DNA of 55,998 nt from Verrucomicrobiaceae bacterium (GTDB lineage: Bacteria; Verrucomicrobiota; Verrucomicrobiia; Verrucomicrobiales; Akkermansiaceae), in the NCBI GenBank assembly GCA_027487435.1, contig JAIYDP010000213.1, forward strand, positions 1 to 55,998, read 5' to 3'. The position numbers were made by a program, and so were the translations under genes. The number at the start of each line of letters is the position of its first letter. The first letter of the stretch is position 1. Below, in pieces: positions 11,301-21,717 of the stretch. The notes beneath the pieces were generated by a model, which saw only the letters and a list, made by a program, of their open reading frames with translations, searched no databases and was not told where the DNA came from.

Positions 11301-14300
11301 GAGAGGCTGAACTTAACAACGCGACGGCGCAAACACGAGGAGGGGTATGCCGCTGCAGCCTGGCGAGCGCGCGCGGCGCGGCTTCAGGGCGCCGCGCGAA
11401 GGTACCTTGCGCAGGAGAAAATGGGCGCGTGGATTGCGGCTGTTATCAACGTTACGCTCATTCTCGCAAGAGGAGGGCGCGTAGGATTACACCAGCGCGC
11501 GCAGTCGGCGGCGAGGCGTTTGGTGGCGCACTCGACGGGCTCGCTGTTCAAAAGACATGCGCGGGACTTGAGAGCGGCAACGCTGATTCTTGGGGCGCAT
11601 TTCCTGCGCTCTCTCAAGAGGAGGTTGTTTGGAAGCAATTTGAAAGCGGTCAAAGTAATCCTGCGCACCGTGGCGGGAATGGCTCTTCGCGTCCGATTTT
11701 CGTCACGGCGATCCGCCTGCCGCAATCTTCAGCTCGCGACGCGTCGCTCAATTGCTCAATTTTCTGAAGCTTTGTTCATTTTGGCGTGCCTTGACGTCAT
11801 TGCTGCAACAAGCCGCCGCTTCGCCTCCTCTTTGCTGCGTGCGCGCAGAGTGGCCGCCAAATCTCTCGCATGTTGTTTGCGGCGCGGGGTAAAAACGCGT
11901 CGCCTCACTTCGCTTCGTGCAAGCCAGCGCATCCTCTCCTCCGCCGTGCAGAGGGCATCTGCTACTAAATTTTCCAGCGGCCTTTTGTTAGTCAGGTCCA
12001 TGAGCCGAGTAGCCGCTCGCGCCCAGCTCATCAAATCTGTTTTTGGCGCGGTCCTGCTTGAGGCCATTACAAGACGCCATCATCCTCGTGTCGACCAGGT
12101 GACATACCATCATGCGGCAATGGTCCTCTCAGCCGGTTTGAGGGCTGCAGTGCATCGCCGCCACGCCCTCGTCGCCATCGACGCCACCCTCTCCGGCGCC
12201 CGGGCCGCCCTTGCCGCCGCATTTGGCTGCGCACTGCGGCGGCGCTTTTTGTTTGCTGCATTGATGGCCGCAACGTCCATCAGCGCTGTGACCGTGCGCA
12301 CCCTCCGCAGCGGCGATTGGTTTGTTTTCTCCGGCGCAGGGGCCGCCCTCGCTTCTGTGGCCCTGCGCGCATCCGTCACGCGATCTTACTTTACTTTTGT
12401 AACGTCAGCGCGAAGGGTCGCTGATGCAGGAGCGTCAGCCGTTGCGCATCTGAACCACTGCCGCATCCTGGCTGCTGCCAGTTTGTTGTCAGAATTTGTG
12501 GTTGCGCGCAGCGTTGGACTTCAAGTCGCTGCCGCCACGCGGAGGTCTGCTGCCGTAGCGCAGCGAGCGCTCTGTTCCCGCCAATTTCAAATTACCTGTG
12601 CCGCTACTGTGTCCCTTGAAGCGTTTGTAAGAGGTGTCGCCCAAGTTCGAAAGTGGCGGAAGCAGCGAGCGGCTGGAAGGACCCTCAGCGCCGCTGTGAT
12701 TGCCAAGCGGACATCGTCCCGCAGCGCTAACTACGGGGAGAAGTCTTGTTCGTTAGTTGCGTTTGTCGCGCGTCTCAAGCAGAGGAAGTACCATGCACTT
12801 AACAAATCCAGTGCAATCGTAATTTCTGCGCATGCGCGTCAGTGCTGCCAAAGATTTAAAGTGGCTTTTAAAATCCTGGCCGGCTCTGAGCTGTGGTCGT
12901 TCGCTGTCAGAGCCGCGCGACAAAATCACCTGCATGCCCTGACAGGAGCATCCGCTCTGTTAGGAGCAGCCGCACGCCGCGCGCTCTGGCGTCGCTCCTA
13001 TTGCGAGCTTGTCCACCTGGCAGATTTCTTAACGTCCGCCCTCAGCGCCAGGATCTGCCGCGCGATCGTCCGCGACGCGCGGGATGCCTCCATCCTCCTC
13101 CTCGCTGCGGCCCGCCGTACTCTTCCGAACGGGTCCTTCGCTTCGTTTCACGCTTCATCACGGAAATTTGAGGATGTGGCTGTCGCGCTGGACGCGAGAA
13201 AGCACCTTGCGCAAGGGGTGTCAGCTGTTGTGAAAATTGAGTTCTTTATCGCTCGTTGGTTGCGCCGCGGCGAGTGGACGGACGTCGTTTCGGCTGCAGG
13301 ACAGGTCTTCAGCGTCGCGCGTCGCGCGATTTCAAATCATCGATACGGCGCCATCGTTGCCAGTGCGGCTATCCTCTCCCGACGGCTGCGGTGTACCTTT
13401 AACGCGGACATGGTCCGCCTGGTCATCACCGAGAGGGAGGTCCTCAGCGCCGCCATCAAAATGGTCCGAGCCCGCTCGCTGCATGGCGCTGACTGCTCTT
13501 CTGCAAACGTCGCGCAAGCCAAGGTACGGGGCGTCATTACGCGCGCTTTGTATGGCGCTGAAAGATGTTCCGCCTCGTTTTTGTCGGCCTACATCACGCG
13601 CCTCTACGTGTTTGACTTTTCGATCGTCGCCAACAGCGCCGCCGACGTTCAAGCGGCGACCCTACGCTCGTTGGTACGCAAGGCGCATTCGGACGGTCTT
13701 GTGGCGGTCTCTCAAATTCAAAGAGCGTGCCGCCAACGGAATGGTCGCGAAGCACACGGTGCGGCACGGCTGGCCGCAAACAATGTTGCCTTCGGCGTGA
13801 GACGCTGCCTCCATGCGCGTTCTTACGGGTTTATGAGGTTGTCCGTCATCTCCCCTCAGTCAGCGGTCGTCCAGCTGATCGCCCGCCGTCACTTTGCGTC
13901 GCTTCGTGTACAAGCCGTCGAGCTGGAGGCTCATTTGCGCAGTGTCGCGTCGCGCAGGGCTTTCGGCCGCATCCGCATCGCAGCGCAGGCTCTGCAGGGC
14001 CATGGGAGGTGTGCGCCGTCTCACTTTGCGCTCGGTTTCATCCGCTTGGCGGTTGGCGAACTTGAGGCGTTTCTCGTCGCAACGGCGATGCGGCTGGCAC
14101 TTACGGAGGGGCGCGCGACTCTTCGCGTTTTGCAGGGTGCGGTTCGCGGTGCCGTTGCACGGAGGCGCTTTGTCGCGAAGGCTATTGGGCTGCGAGACTT
14201 GATGGGATTTATTTTTAGAGACGCATTTGAGAGGTATCACAACAAACTCTCCCTCGCTGTCCTTTTTTCAAAGCCCCGTCTTGTGTCGCGGCGCCATCGG

Positions 14301-16389
14301 CGTAGATTTGTGGCTGTGGTGTTGGCGAAACGGGAGCTAACAACGCATGTCCGTTTAACTTTAAGTAGTCGGCGCTACGCCACCCGCTTGGTTGCGTCTC
14401 GTCAACTCGCCCGAATCGGCACTCCGTTTGTCTTGCGGGCGCTGCACGCTAACAAAATCTCCTCATGCTCTCTGTTAGTGTCTCTCATTCGAATGGAGAG
14501 CCATAACAAGTTCCACGTCGCTTCTGTTTGCGCGGCGACGACCATACAGCGACTCTTCGTCGCCTCTTTTGTCCGCCAACTTTACGCCGACGAAGTGTTT
14601 GCAGCGCGCGCTGTTGGCGCCTTTTGCGTCGCCCTTGCAGCGCGCCTTGCTCACAGAGCGTTGCACAGATCTGTCAAGACCACCGCAATCTATTTTCGGC
14701 GCGCCCTGGCGTTGGCGCGGCATCGGCGCGCGAGGGAGGGGATGATCGACTTGCAGCGCTTTGCGAGGGGATCTTTTTCCAAGGGCCCTAATGCCGCATG
14801 TGCGGTAATTACGGCGCTTTTAGAGCGTCATTTACTTACGATGGAGCTGAAGTCTGCGCGAGAGGCTGCGCGGGTGCTGGAGGCGGCTATCCGACGGTTG
14901 GATTTCCGCTGGGTTCAAATCGACCTCTCCGAGGCTGCGATTTGTCTTTGCGCGACAATTGCGAGAGCTCTGGCTCGGCGTCGCTTCGCTTCGTTGATTG
15001 TCGCGGCCGTGCTTGTGGATGCTTGCATCACGCGGACGGACGTAACGAACATTTATCAAGAAGCAAGAGCAGCCGCAGTCGAGGCTGAGCGCTCACTCCG
15101 TGCGGCGCCGCTGAGGCTGCGGTGGCGTTGCCTCAAACAGAACTCCCCCATCCTTTCTGTTTATTTAAAGCATCGCCTGCGCACAGCCATCAATTTGAAT
15201 TTGTGGACGGCTGAAATCCAGCGCGACACATTCAAATCCCTCCGCACTTCTGCTCGCGCGCTTCAAGCGTTTGTGCGCCGGTTCCGCCCCTGGGTGTCTC
15301 AAAGCCGCCGACGTGTTGCCGCACGAAGGGTTCAGGGCGCCGTGTCGTCTCTCTTCGCCAGGCTTCGCTTCGCGCTCCGCATGGCGACGTTCAGCTCAGA
15401 GGATTTTGTGGTCAAGGACAGCTCGAAATCTCAAATTACCGCTCGTCGGTGCACAATCGAGCTGCAGCCTTCGCTTCGCTTCTTGCGGCTATCTGATGAA
15501 GAGGTGCCTTTTGACCTTCGGGCGCCGTGGGAATTTGACAGCGGCACTGAAAGCAAGCGCTTCGCCGTCATGATTGACGTCACACGGGGGCTCACGTCTG
15601 TTAAGTTAGTACTTTCGACAGGATTGCGGCGCGAGGCTGCGCGGCTGATGACGGGCCTCTGTTACTTCAAGCTCTTCACAGAAACCTGCCGCGGCCGCGA
15701 ATTAACCCCCCCTCCTGAAAACTCTAGCACGGTGCGGATTTCTTAGCTAATCTCTCATCTTTTAGGCGCCCGCTCCGTCCGTCCGCTTTTTTTCCTCCCG
15801 CCGCCACCTCACCGATGTTGCCGCGCGTTCACCTCTCGCTTCTGCACGCGCGAGCCTCTCCGGCGCTTCGTCGCCACCTGGGTCGCCGCGTTCGTTGCGG
15901 TCGTACCAATTTTCAACACCCCCTCCTGAGCAGTCGTTGGACCTGTTTGACGACGTCAGCCGGTTGGCATCCAGGCCACGACGGGGATCCATCACGTCGA
16001 TGCCCATTGCTGACCGATGGGTTCTTCTGGAAGAGACTTCGCGTGCGCCGCGGGAGGTTCCGTACATTGTGTTCATGTCCTCCGTTGAGGGCATGGGTAG
16101 CCTCGGCGGCTTCTTCAGGCAGCACTCTAAAGCTTTGGCGTCGTTTCGGTTGGCTGTGGTAACGCCGTCTGCGGGCGCGCATTTGCTGAGTGGGTTTTCG
16201 GTTTCTGTTAACGATGTAGCTGCACGGGGTGTGAGGGTTTTGAAGGAGGCGGCGCTTCTGGTTGTGTCTTGCGAGCCGAAGGATTATTCCTCGGAGCAGT
16301 TGTCCAAGACCTTGCAGGACGCAACGAGCTCAAACGTGCCTTATGTGTTCACGCTCGAGGATGCCATGCACTCCATCAGTGCCCATTAA
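8301..16389 (+). CDS. giant myosin-like protein with degenerate motor head and long IQ-like repeat array
   Basis: One 7.4-kb exon (8301-15731), a 34-base intron (15732-15765, GTGCGG...GCTAATC...TTTTAG) and a short last exon give about 2,684 residues. ATG 8301 is the first in-frame ATG. Residues 1-600 align with a myosin head. GEEGSGKS at about 81-88 stands for the P-loop GESGAGKT. NDLIDIFVEKKTTNC...SR stands for the NPxLExFGNAKTxxNxNSSR switch I block. FLSNCANDFFEDLFHARVI stands for the LCINxxNExLQxFFxxHxF helix, and VVFVRCVAA for PxFVRCIKPN. The switch II motif DIxGFE is replaced by VQSLGSS (about 316-322), and the switch I Asn/Ser/Phe-Gly residues are lost, so ATP hydrolysis is unlikely. 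Residues 620-2340 are IQ-like helices. The last about 200 residues are low-complexity followed by an alpha/beta-looking domain I do not recognise. Confidence 0.82.
10150..15390 (+). repeat. IQ-like helical repeat array within the myosin-like protein
   Basis: The protein here is a run of units of roughly 23-25 residues of the type A-x2-L-Q-x3-R-R-x3-R-x2-F. Examples are ATLQALLRRALMRSAF, RLQGAARRYLAQEK, ALQAFVRRF and RRVQGAVSSLFARLRF. Dividing the length by the period gives on the order of 70 units; this is an estimate, not a count. Many units lack the central IQ pair but keep L/Q, RR and the trailing R-x-x-F. IQ motifs bind calmodulin or calmodulin-like light chains, so this could form an unusually long, stiff lever-like rod. 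The DNA is strikingly rich in CGC and GCG compared with neighbours. Confidence 0.7.
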
Positions 16390-16431
16390 TTTATTACGTA
16401 AACCAAAGAAATACACCGTTGCAACGGAGTT

Positions 16432-17478
16432 TCACGTTTTGTTGGACGAGCCCCAGCTGCGCTCGAGTGACAGCAGGAAGCTTTGGATGGAGTCCGCCGT
16501 CATATGCAAACGCTTCTCGAGCTCCAAGTCGAACTTCATGAGGGCGGCACGAGTTACTTCAGCGCTTTTGGAATCGAACGCGTGAAAATAGATCTGATTG
16601 ACACCCACCAAGCAGGCAGCAGCGTACTGCACCATTGTCATCATGGTGAGGTCGTTTCCGAACGCGCCGCAGCCCCAATTTCCCGTGTGAATAATCGTTT
16701 GATTGGTGTTGAGGCCAGAGGTGGACTGCCAGACGCACATTGCGAAAGTCTTGACAGCCGTGCGAAGGTACGTGTTCACTTGATCAGGCGTGTAGAGTCC
16801 GCTCATATAGCCAAATGCGCTCATAGATGCGATATTAAAGCGCTCGTCGCTGCACGGGTTGACTATGAGCGCCTTGAGAAGCTGATCTTCAGTCGCGCCC
16901 TCAAACGCGTTTCCGTAGATATCTTCAGTCATGATCGATCCAATTCGATGAACCCCGCTGAATATAAAAGGTATAGGACATCCGTTCTCAAGAGTCATTG
17001 GCTTCATCTTCGGCTGCAGCTGAATAGCTCCAAGGCATCCAGCGAGTTCTGGGAATTCCAACGTCTGAATCTCGTCCTGGGCAAAGAGGCTTGTCTTGTA
17101 GAAATGAAACAAGTCGCTATCGCCGAAATTCATCCACCAGTTTTCTTTCCAACTCGTCTCCGTGGGGTTTTGATAAGAGTACGGCTCGGGCAGGACTTTG
17201 ACACGTGGTCGACATGTCACAGCTGCCGTCGCATCGTTGAAATAGGAAGCATCAGTATCCGAATTCAACTTCTGCGCGATTGTTACAAACCTGCTGCTTT
17301 CGATGGCCTCGATGGTCGGCTGGTACCGATTGAAAATGAAGAGTTTGTTCGGCGACTCGTACTCGGGCGCAAATTTCCCAACCAGCAGCTCCTTTGACGA
17401 GATTTGAATCTGGGCGGACTCACAATACGCCGAGACGGCCTTTTGAGCTCTTCCAGCAAACTGGGACCTGCACAACAT
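16432..17478 (-). CDS. PARG-like protein 1 (poly(ADP-ribose) glycohydrolase fold, altered signature)
   Basis: An uninterrupted frame of 348 residues starts at ATG 17478. The PARG signature region aligns without gaps: human PARG reads VDFANKYIGGG...VQEEI and this protein reads MNFGDSDLFHF...AQDEI at identical spacing. FHF replaces the GGG of the diphosphate-binding loop. The first Glu of QEE is Asp; the second, catalytic, Glu is kept. FPEL after it and the C-terminal HTGNWGCGAFGND block match the PARG core TGNWGCGAFGGD. PARG removes poly(ADP-ribose) chains in the nucleus and cytoplasm; whether this variant cleaves, binds a different ADP-ribose ligand or is inactive cannot be told. It is tail-to-tail with the myosin-like gene (42 bases) and has two paralogues nearby. 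Confidence 0.82.
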   Translation of the reverse strand: MLCRSQFAGRAQKAVSAYCESAQIQISSKELLVGKFAPEYESPNKLFIFNRYQPTIEAIESSRFVTIAQKLNSDTDASYFNDATAAVTCRPRVKVLPEPYSYQNPTETSWKENWWMNFGDSDLFHFYKTSLFAQDEIQTLEFPELAGCLGAIQLQPKMKPMTLENGCPIPFIFSGVHRIGSIMTEDIYGNAFEGATEDQLLKALIVNPCSDERFNIASMSAFGYMSGLYTPDQVNTYLRTAVKTFAMCVWQSTSGLNTNQTIIHTGNWGCGAFGNDLTMMTMVQYAAACLVGVNQIYFHAFDSKSAEVTRAALMKFDLELEKRLHMTADSIQSFLLSLERSWGSSNKT

Positions 17479-17513
17479 GTCTTCAAGAATCCTACCTTGT
17501 ACAAATTACTCAG

Positions 17514-18778
17514 TTAAATTTTACTGGCTGACTTGGAGTCCACGGAAGTCAACGGAACAGGATTCTGAATACGGTCTTCGACAAGCATCATCCCAAGAAC
17601 TTGATTGGGATACTTCACAACGCCATCATACCACAGAAGGACCCAGACTCCAGTCTCAATTCCGCAAATAACCCGCTCTCTTTCATTTCCGCTCATGTCA
17701 CGAATAACAGCCATGGTTTCCCCGAACTCGAAACGTTGCCCAGGCTCCTTCAGCAAGTCCACTATGCCCGCAGTAGTGACATAAGGGTAGGGTACATATC
17801 GAAGTGCAGGACTATGTCGAACTAACGGAACTTGAGAAGTCGCTGGTCTTGGTGGGATGACAGCTGCTTCAGAGAGCATGGCAGCATGCTTCGCTAGCTT
17901 GAGAATGGCGTGGACTCCGGCTGCAACGTTTTGAACTGGAGCTATGAAAGGAGGTCCAAGCTCGAAAGTCGCCGAGGGAATGTGGATTCCATTCAATACG
18001 GAGCCGCTTGTAGACCGGTAGTACTTCATTTCCCAATACTGCCAATTCAGTGCTCAACACAACGGCTGCGAACTTCTGACGGTGGGAAGTCCATGAGCCA
18101 CGTCATTTCCATTGAGTCAACCATTGCAATGGTTTTTTGATGAAGCTGATTTATCTCAGCCTCGTTGGAAGAATTGTAGAAGAGTCGGTCGACAATCAGA
18201 AACGGGAAGCTCTGGAAGCTGTAGGCGTGCAGATCAAGATGATACGCCGACGAAGATGATCCAAGAATTTCCTTGAAAATGGAAAACATCTTGTCCCATA
18301 TCAGCTCGACGAAAGAGTGTTTCGGCTTCCTCTGAAAAATCAACATTGTCGAAAGAATGCAACTGAGGCAAGCCAGTCATGAGATTGCTCATCGGCAGGA
18401 TTCTTGTATGAATCAGGCCATTTGCGGTTCGGATCTATTGTTGGGTCTGTCAGAGGTTCCCGCTTTTGTCCAAGAAGGCCAGTTGGATTCAACGATGGAA
18501 TAATGACCACAGTTCCTTTCAGAGCGGACACATTTTCTTCAAAGTACTGAATAAGGCGATGGCAGACAACGATGCCACACATTTCGTCGCCATGTATGTT
18601 GCTTGTGATGAGCAAAACGGGACCATCTTCTGCTCCTCTGACGCATCAGACAATGCGATGTGAGTGAATACGAAATTGAGATAACCTCAAGTGTTAGCTT
18701 CGATGAGGCCGATATTGCCAGATCTGCCAGCTCAATGGTACTTCGCGTTGTAGACAACAATGCTGGTCGCGACCACAT
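17514..18778 (-). CDS. aspartoacylase / succinylglutamate desuccinylase family metallohydrolase (M14-like)
   Basis: Four exons join from ATG 18778 (M-W-S-R-P). ITSNIHGDEMCG supplies the first zinc ligands (HxxE). The DPNRKWPDSY segment corresponds to the DxNRxFPG substrate-binding block. AYHLDLHAYS provides the third zinc histidine, and ATFELGPP carries the catalytic glutamate followed by G. The C-terminal beta-domain (GQRFEFGETMAVIRD and following) is as in COG3608-type proteins. The family removes acyl or amino-acyl groups from small amides; the substrate is unknown. The introns (34 bases at the first junction) follow the window's short GT-AG pattern. It lies between PARG-like 1 (35-base gap, same strand) and PARG-like 2 (57 bases, divergent), which may or may not be meaningful. 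Confidence 0.85.
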
Positions 18779-18835
18779 GGTGATGTAAAAGTGTCGGAAT
18801 GTTGTATTTGTTCTTTACCCAGTCTGAGAGAAATC

Positions 18836-19882
18836 ATGCACCTGAAGACGTTCGGGAGCAAACTTTCCCTTCCATCCTTGCATCTTACAACAGGAGCATG
18901 GGCCCCGAAGTTTTACAATCCAAACAAGAAGCACGTTTTTGATCTCTATCGCACGTTCATTGCGAACTTACGAGAAGACGAAGTCGTCGATGTGCATCAA
19001 GTGAAGTGGGAGTCAAACGTGAAGACTTCGGCTTTGGACTCTCTAAAAATCGCCAAGCATGATCATGGTACTCATGTTGTCGTGAAGCCTGATGTCTTCA
19101 ACTATGTGAATTTTGATGGGTCGGGGTGGAACGAAAATTTCTGGCTCAATTTCGGAGACCAGAACCTGTTCTTCGCGTATGCGGGGTCTCTGCTGGCACA
19201 AGACGAAGTTCAAACACTGGAATTCCCTGAGCTTGCTGGAGCGCTTGAGTACATGAACGGTACCGCTTCGTGCGCCATAGAACCTTACACATTACTCTAC
19301 GGCCAGCCCCGTCCGATTCTGTTTTCTGGAGTTCACCGAATGGGGGCACTAACTCTAGGTCCCTCTGCGATTTGCCCTCAAGGTCTTTACGGAAATAATT
19401 TCGAGTACGCCACTCCTCATGAAGTCGAGCAATCTCTGAAAGTGTTCCCGTGGCCATCTGACCAGAAGTACAACATTCTTTCAATGAGCGCATTGGGATA
19501 TCTCTCTGGGACGTACACGAAGGATCAGATTCAAGTGTACATTTACACTGCAACTCTTGCGTTTTCCATGTGTCGCTGGCATTGCAACGAAAATGCGGGA
19601 CAGGAGGGCAAGCGCGTGATCATCCACACAGGCAATTGGGGATGTGGCGCTTTTGGGAACAACTTGGAGTTGATGTCCATGGTGCAATACGCTGCTGCAC
19701 TGTTGGCCGGTGTTTCCGATATCGTCTTCCATACTTTCGACTCTCACAGCGAAAAAGTGACCAATCATGCTATACAGAGATTTGGAGCGCTTATCGAAGA
19801 GCACGGGGAGATGACGATGGACCAAGTTGTTGACGTTCTTGTGAGTCAGAATTTGACTTGGGGTGAGTCAAACGGAACTTAA
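18836..19882 (+). CDS. PARG-like protein 2
   Basis: A single exon of about 348 residues. The signature region reads LNFGDQNLFFAY...AQDEV then FPEL: the GGG loop is replaced by FFA and QEE by QDE, with spacing to human PARG preserved. HTGNWGCGAFGNN matches the conserved C-terminal PARG core; the last Asp of GGD is Asn here. ATG 18836 is the first in-frame ATG after the divergent neighbour; the frame is open slightly further upstream without an ATG. It resembles PARG-like 1 and 3 along its whole length (for example SMSALGYLSGTYT here and SMSAFGYMSGLYT in paralogue 1), so local duplication is the simplest origin. Orientation is opposite to the other two, so duplication was accompanied by inversion. 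Its stop is 8 bases from the stop of the convergent coiled-coil gene. Confidence 0.8.
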   Translation: MHLKTFGSKLSLPSLHLTTGAWAPKFYNPNKKHVFDLYRTFIANLREDEVVDVHQVKWESNVKTSALDSLKIAKHDHGTHVVVKPDVFNYVNFDGSGWNENFWLNFGDQNLFFAYAGSLLAQDEVQTLEFPELAGALEYMNGTASCAIEPYTLLYGQPRPILFSGVHRMGALTLGPSAICPQGLYGNNFEYATPHEVEQSLKVFPWPSDQKYNILSMSALGYLSGTYTKDQIQVYIYTATLAFSMCRWHCNENAGQEGKRVIIHTGNWGCGAFGNNLELMSMVQYAAALLAGVSDIVFHTFDSHSEKVTNHAIQRFGALIEEHGEMTMDQVVDVLVSQNLTWGESNGT

Positions 19883-19890
19883 GCATGCAT

Positions 19891-20583
19891 CTACAAAGCT
19901 TGCAGTCGAGCAAACATGCCAACGTACTCTCGCTCGCTGAAGTAAGGAAGAAGAGTAAAATAAGGAGCCAGCAACTTTAAACTTTCATAGGAATCAGCGT
20001 TGTAGGTTCGGCTCATAATACTGCGACGAGACTGCAGTTCTTTGTGGAAATCTCTTGAAAGTTTTTCTATCAGCAGACCTACTCAATTGAGAATGGCAGC
20101 GCGTTGTCATACCAATGGACTGACCGTACTTTTCTTTATCGCAATTCTCAACTTTTTCAAGAAATTTCAGCTCAGCATCAAGGACAGAAATAGTTTCTTC
20201 TACTTTTTTCAAAAGATCCAGAATAGCCGCTTTGATTTCAGCAGCTTCGCTGCTGCAGTCACTTCCAACAGCCAACCAGCCGTGTAAGACAAGTGAGTCT
20301 CTGACACGTGAGAACAGCTTGTTATTGATAACGCTGCTGGGATGATACAGTTGAGGAATTTCAAGTAGAGCTGGCCAGATTGCTGCAAGAGAAGGACACT
20401 ACTGTCAGTCAAAAGTTTCAATTTTTCTATGCTCATTTAATGACTCATCAAAGAAGAAAAAAGAGATGCGATCAACACTTGTCGCCAGGAATGCAACGGG
20501 ACGGGCTGATGTTGCTGCTCAATACTCCGCTTAAGAATGAACCACCGATCATTCAACTCAAATGAATGTCGAACCCGTTTCAT
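19891..20583 (-). CDS. small helical/coiled-coil protein, family not recognised
   Basis: Exons join from ATG 20583 (M-K-R-V-R-H-S-F-E-L) into a protein of about 185 residues. The order is a basic start, LLEIPQLYHPSSVINNKLF, a long heptad-like helix (IKAAILDLLKKVEETISVLD and onward), then LLIEKLSRDFHKELQSRRS and a hydrophobic end APYFTLLPYFSEREYVGMF. No catalytic motif or membrane helix is evident. One internal intron may be only 20 bases (GTAGTG...TTGCAG), which makes that junction provisional; the 46-base intron before LLIEKL is well supported. It is packed between two PARG-like genes, with 8 bases to the convergent one. The function is unknown, and a subunit of a larger complex is only one possibility. 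Confidence 0.6.
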
Positions 20584-20697
20584 GCTTTTGAGAAACACTA
20601 CATTTCATTTGGCTGCTGTACTGCTGTCAACCATCCATTTAATGTCAAAAGTGTAGAGGATTTTATTTCTTAATTTACAAAAGGAGATGGACGTTGT

Positions 20698-21681
20698 CTA
20701 AGTCCCATTTCCAATTCCCCAAGAAATGTTCCTGTCGTAAAGGAATTGGATCGCGTCTTGGAGACTCGTTTGTTGCTTCGATTCCAAAAAGCACTTGAAC
20801 AAGTTGACAGCGCTGCTGCATGTCGCCAGACTGGCATCATCGAACGTGTAGAAACGAAGCTTAACACCAGCTGCTGTTGCGCAGAAAGCCTGAATCAGAG
20901 TCATCATTTGTAGATCATTCCCAAAGGCTCCGCATCCCCAATTTCCAGTGTTAATGACGACTTCAGTGTGCCCGTTCGACTGCGAAACGTGCCTGCACAT
21001 GGCAAAGGTAACATAGGCTGCCTTGACACAATACTCAATTTGATCGAGTGAGTACCGACCGCTGCCCCCTGAGAGTGCACACATTGACGCAATGTTAATT
21101 CGGACGTCATCCAAAGAGACCTCCTTGATGCTCTTCATGATGACGTCGTAATCGGTCATGGCAAAAACGTTTCCATATATTCTTGATGTGTCCACGCTAA
21201 TGATCCGGTGGACGTTGTAAAAGGCGAAAGGTGTCGGATTGAAGCCGTCCCTAGTGCATAGAGTAAACGAACTCGGCGAATTCATTACGTACTCAAGGAA
21301 AGTAGGGAGCTCGGGTATCTCAAGGCACTGAACTTCGTCTTGAGCGAAGAGCTCAGTGCGATAGTAATGGAAGAGATTAGAATCGCCGAAATTCATCCAC
21401 CAGTTGCACTTTGAAGGCTCGCCAACATAAGAAAAAGGCGTCCCTTCCAAGTAGATGCCAGGAAAATCAGAGAATCCAAAGGTCTTGGATGACAATGGAC
21501 GCCAAGCGTCAGGTGGTAATTGCCATTGGCAAATTTCGATATGGTCTGATCCGTAGCTTCGAAGAAGTTCTTGAAAAAACTCAAAAATCCTTGCTTTCTT
21601 CTCACTTTCATACTGTGGGAAAGAGTCTCGAAATAGTTGCGCGGATGTCAGGCGAAGTCGCGCACGGACGAGATGGCTCAT
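20698..21681 (-). CDS. PARG-like protein 3
   Basis: A single exon of 327 residues starts at ATG 21681. The signature region is MNFGDSNLFHYY...AQDEV then IPEL, again with GGG replaced (FHY) and QDE in place of QEE. The C-terminal NTGNWGCGAFGND block is intact. It is about 20 residues shorter than its paralogues at the N-terminus. The shared aromatic replacement of the glycine loop in three diverged copies argues that the change is ancestral and selected, not decay. Its start is only 36 bases from the ATG of the divergent P2X gene. Confidence 0.82.
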   Translation of the reverse strand: MSHLVRARLRLTSAQLFRDSFPQYESEKKARIFEFFQELLRSYGSDHIEICQWQLPPDAWRPLSSKTFGFSDFPGIYLEGTPFSYVGEPSKCNWWMNFGDSNLFHYYRTELFAQDEVQCLEIPELPTFLEYVMNSPSSFTLCTRDGFNPTPFAFYNVHRIISVDTSRIYGNVFAMTDYDVIMKSIKEVSLDDVRINIASMCALSGGSGRYSLDQIEYCVKAAYVTFAMCRHVSQSNGHTEVVINTGNWGCGAFGNDLQMMTLIQAFCATAAGVKLRFYTFDDASLATCSSAVNLFKCFLESKQQTSLQDAIQFLYDRNISWGIGNGT

Positions 21682-21717
21682 CTCAAGATTAACGATTAAA
21701 ATTTTAAGTATTTTGAG

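Noticed and set aside
15895..16389. BRCT domain in the C-terminal exon of the myosin-like protein
   Set aside because: The alternating hydrophobic pattern is suggestive, but the conserved Gly-Gly and Trp are absent.
16483..17397. Plus-strand frame of 304 codons
   Set aside because: Antisense to PARG-like 1, which has the conserved signature blocks.
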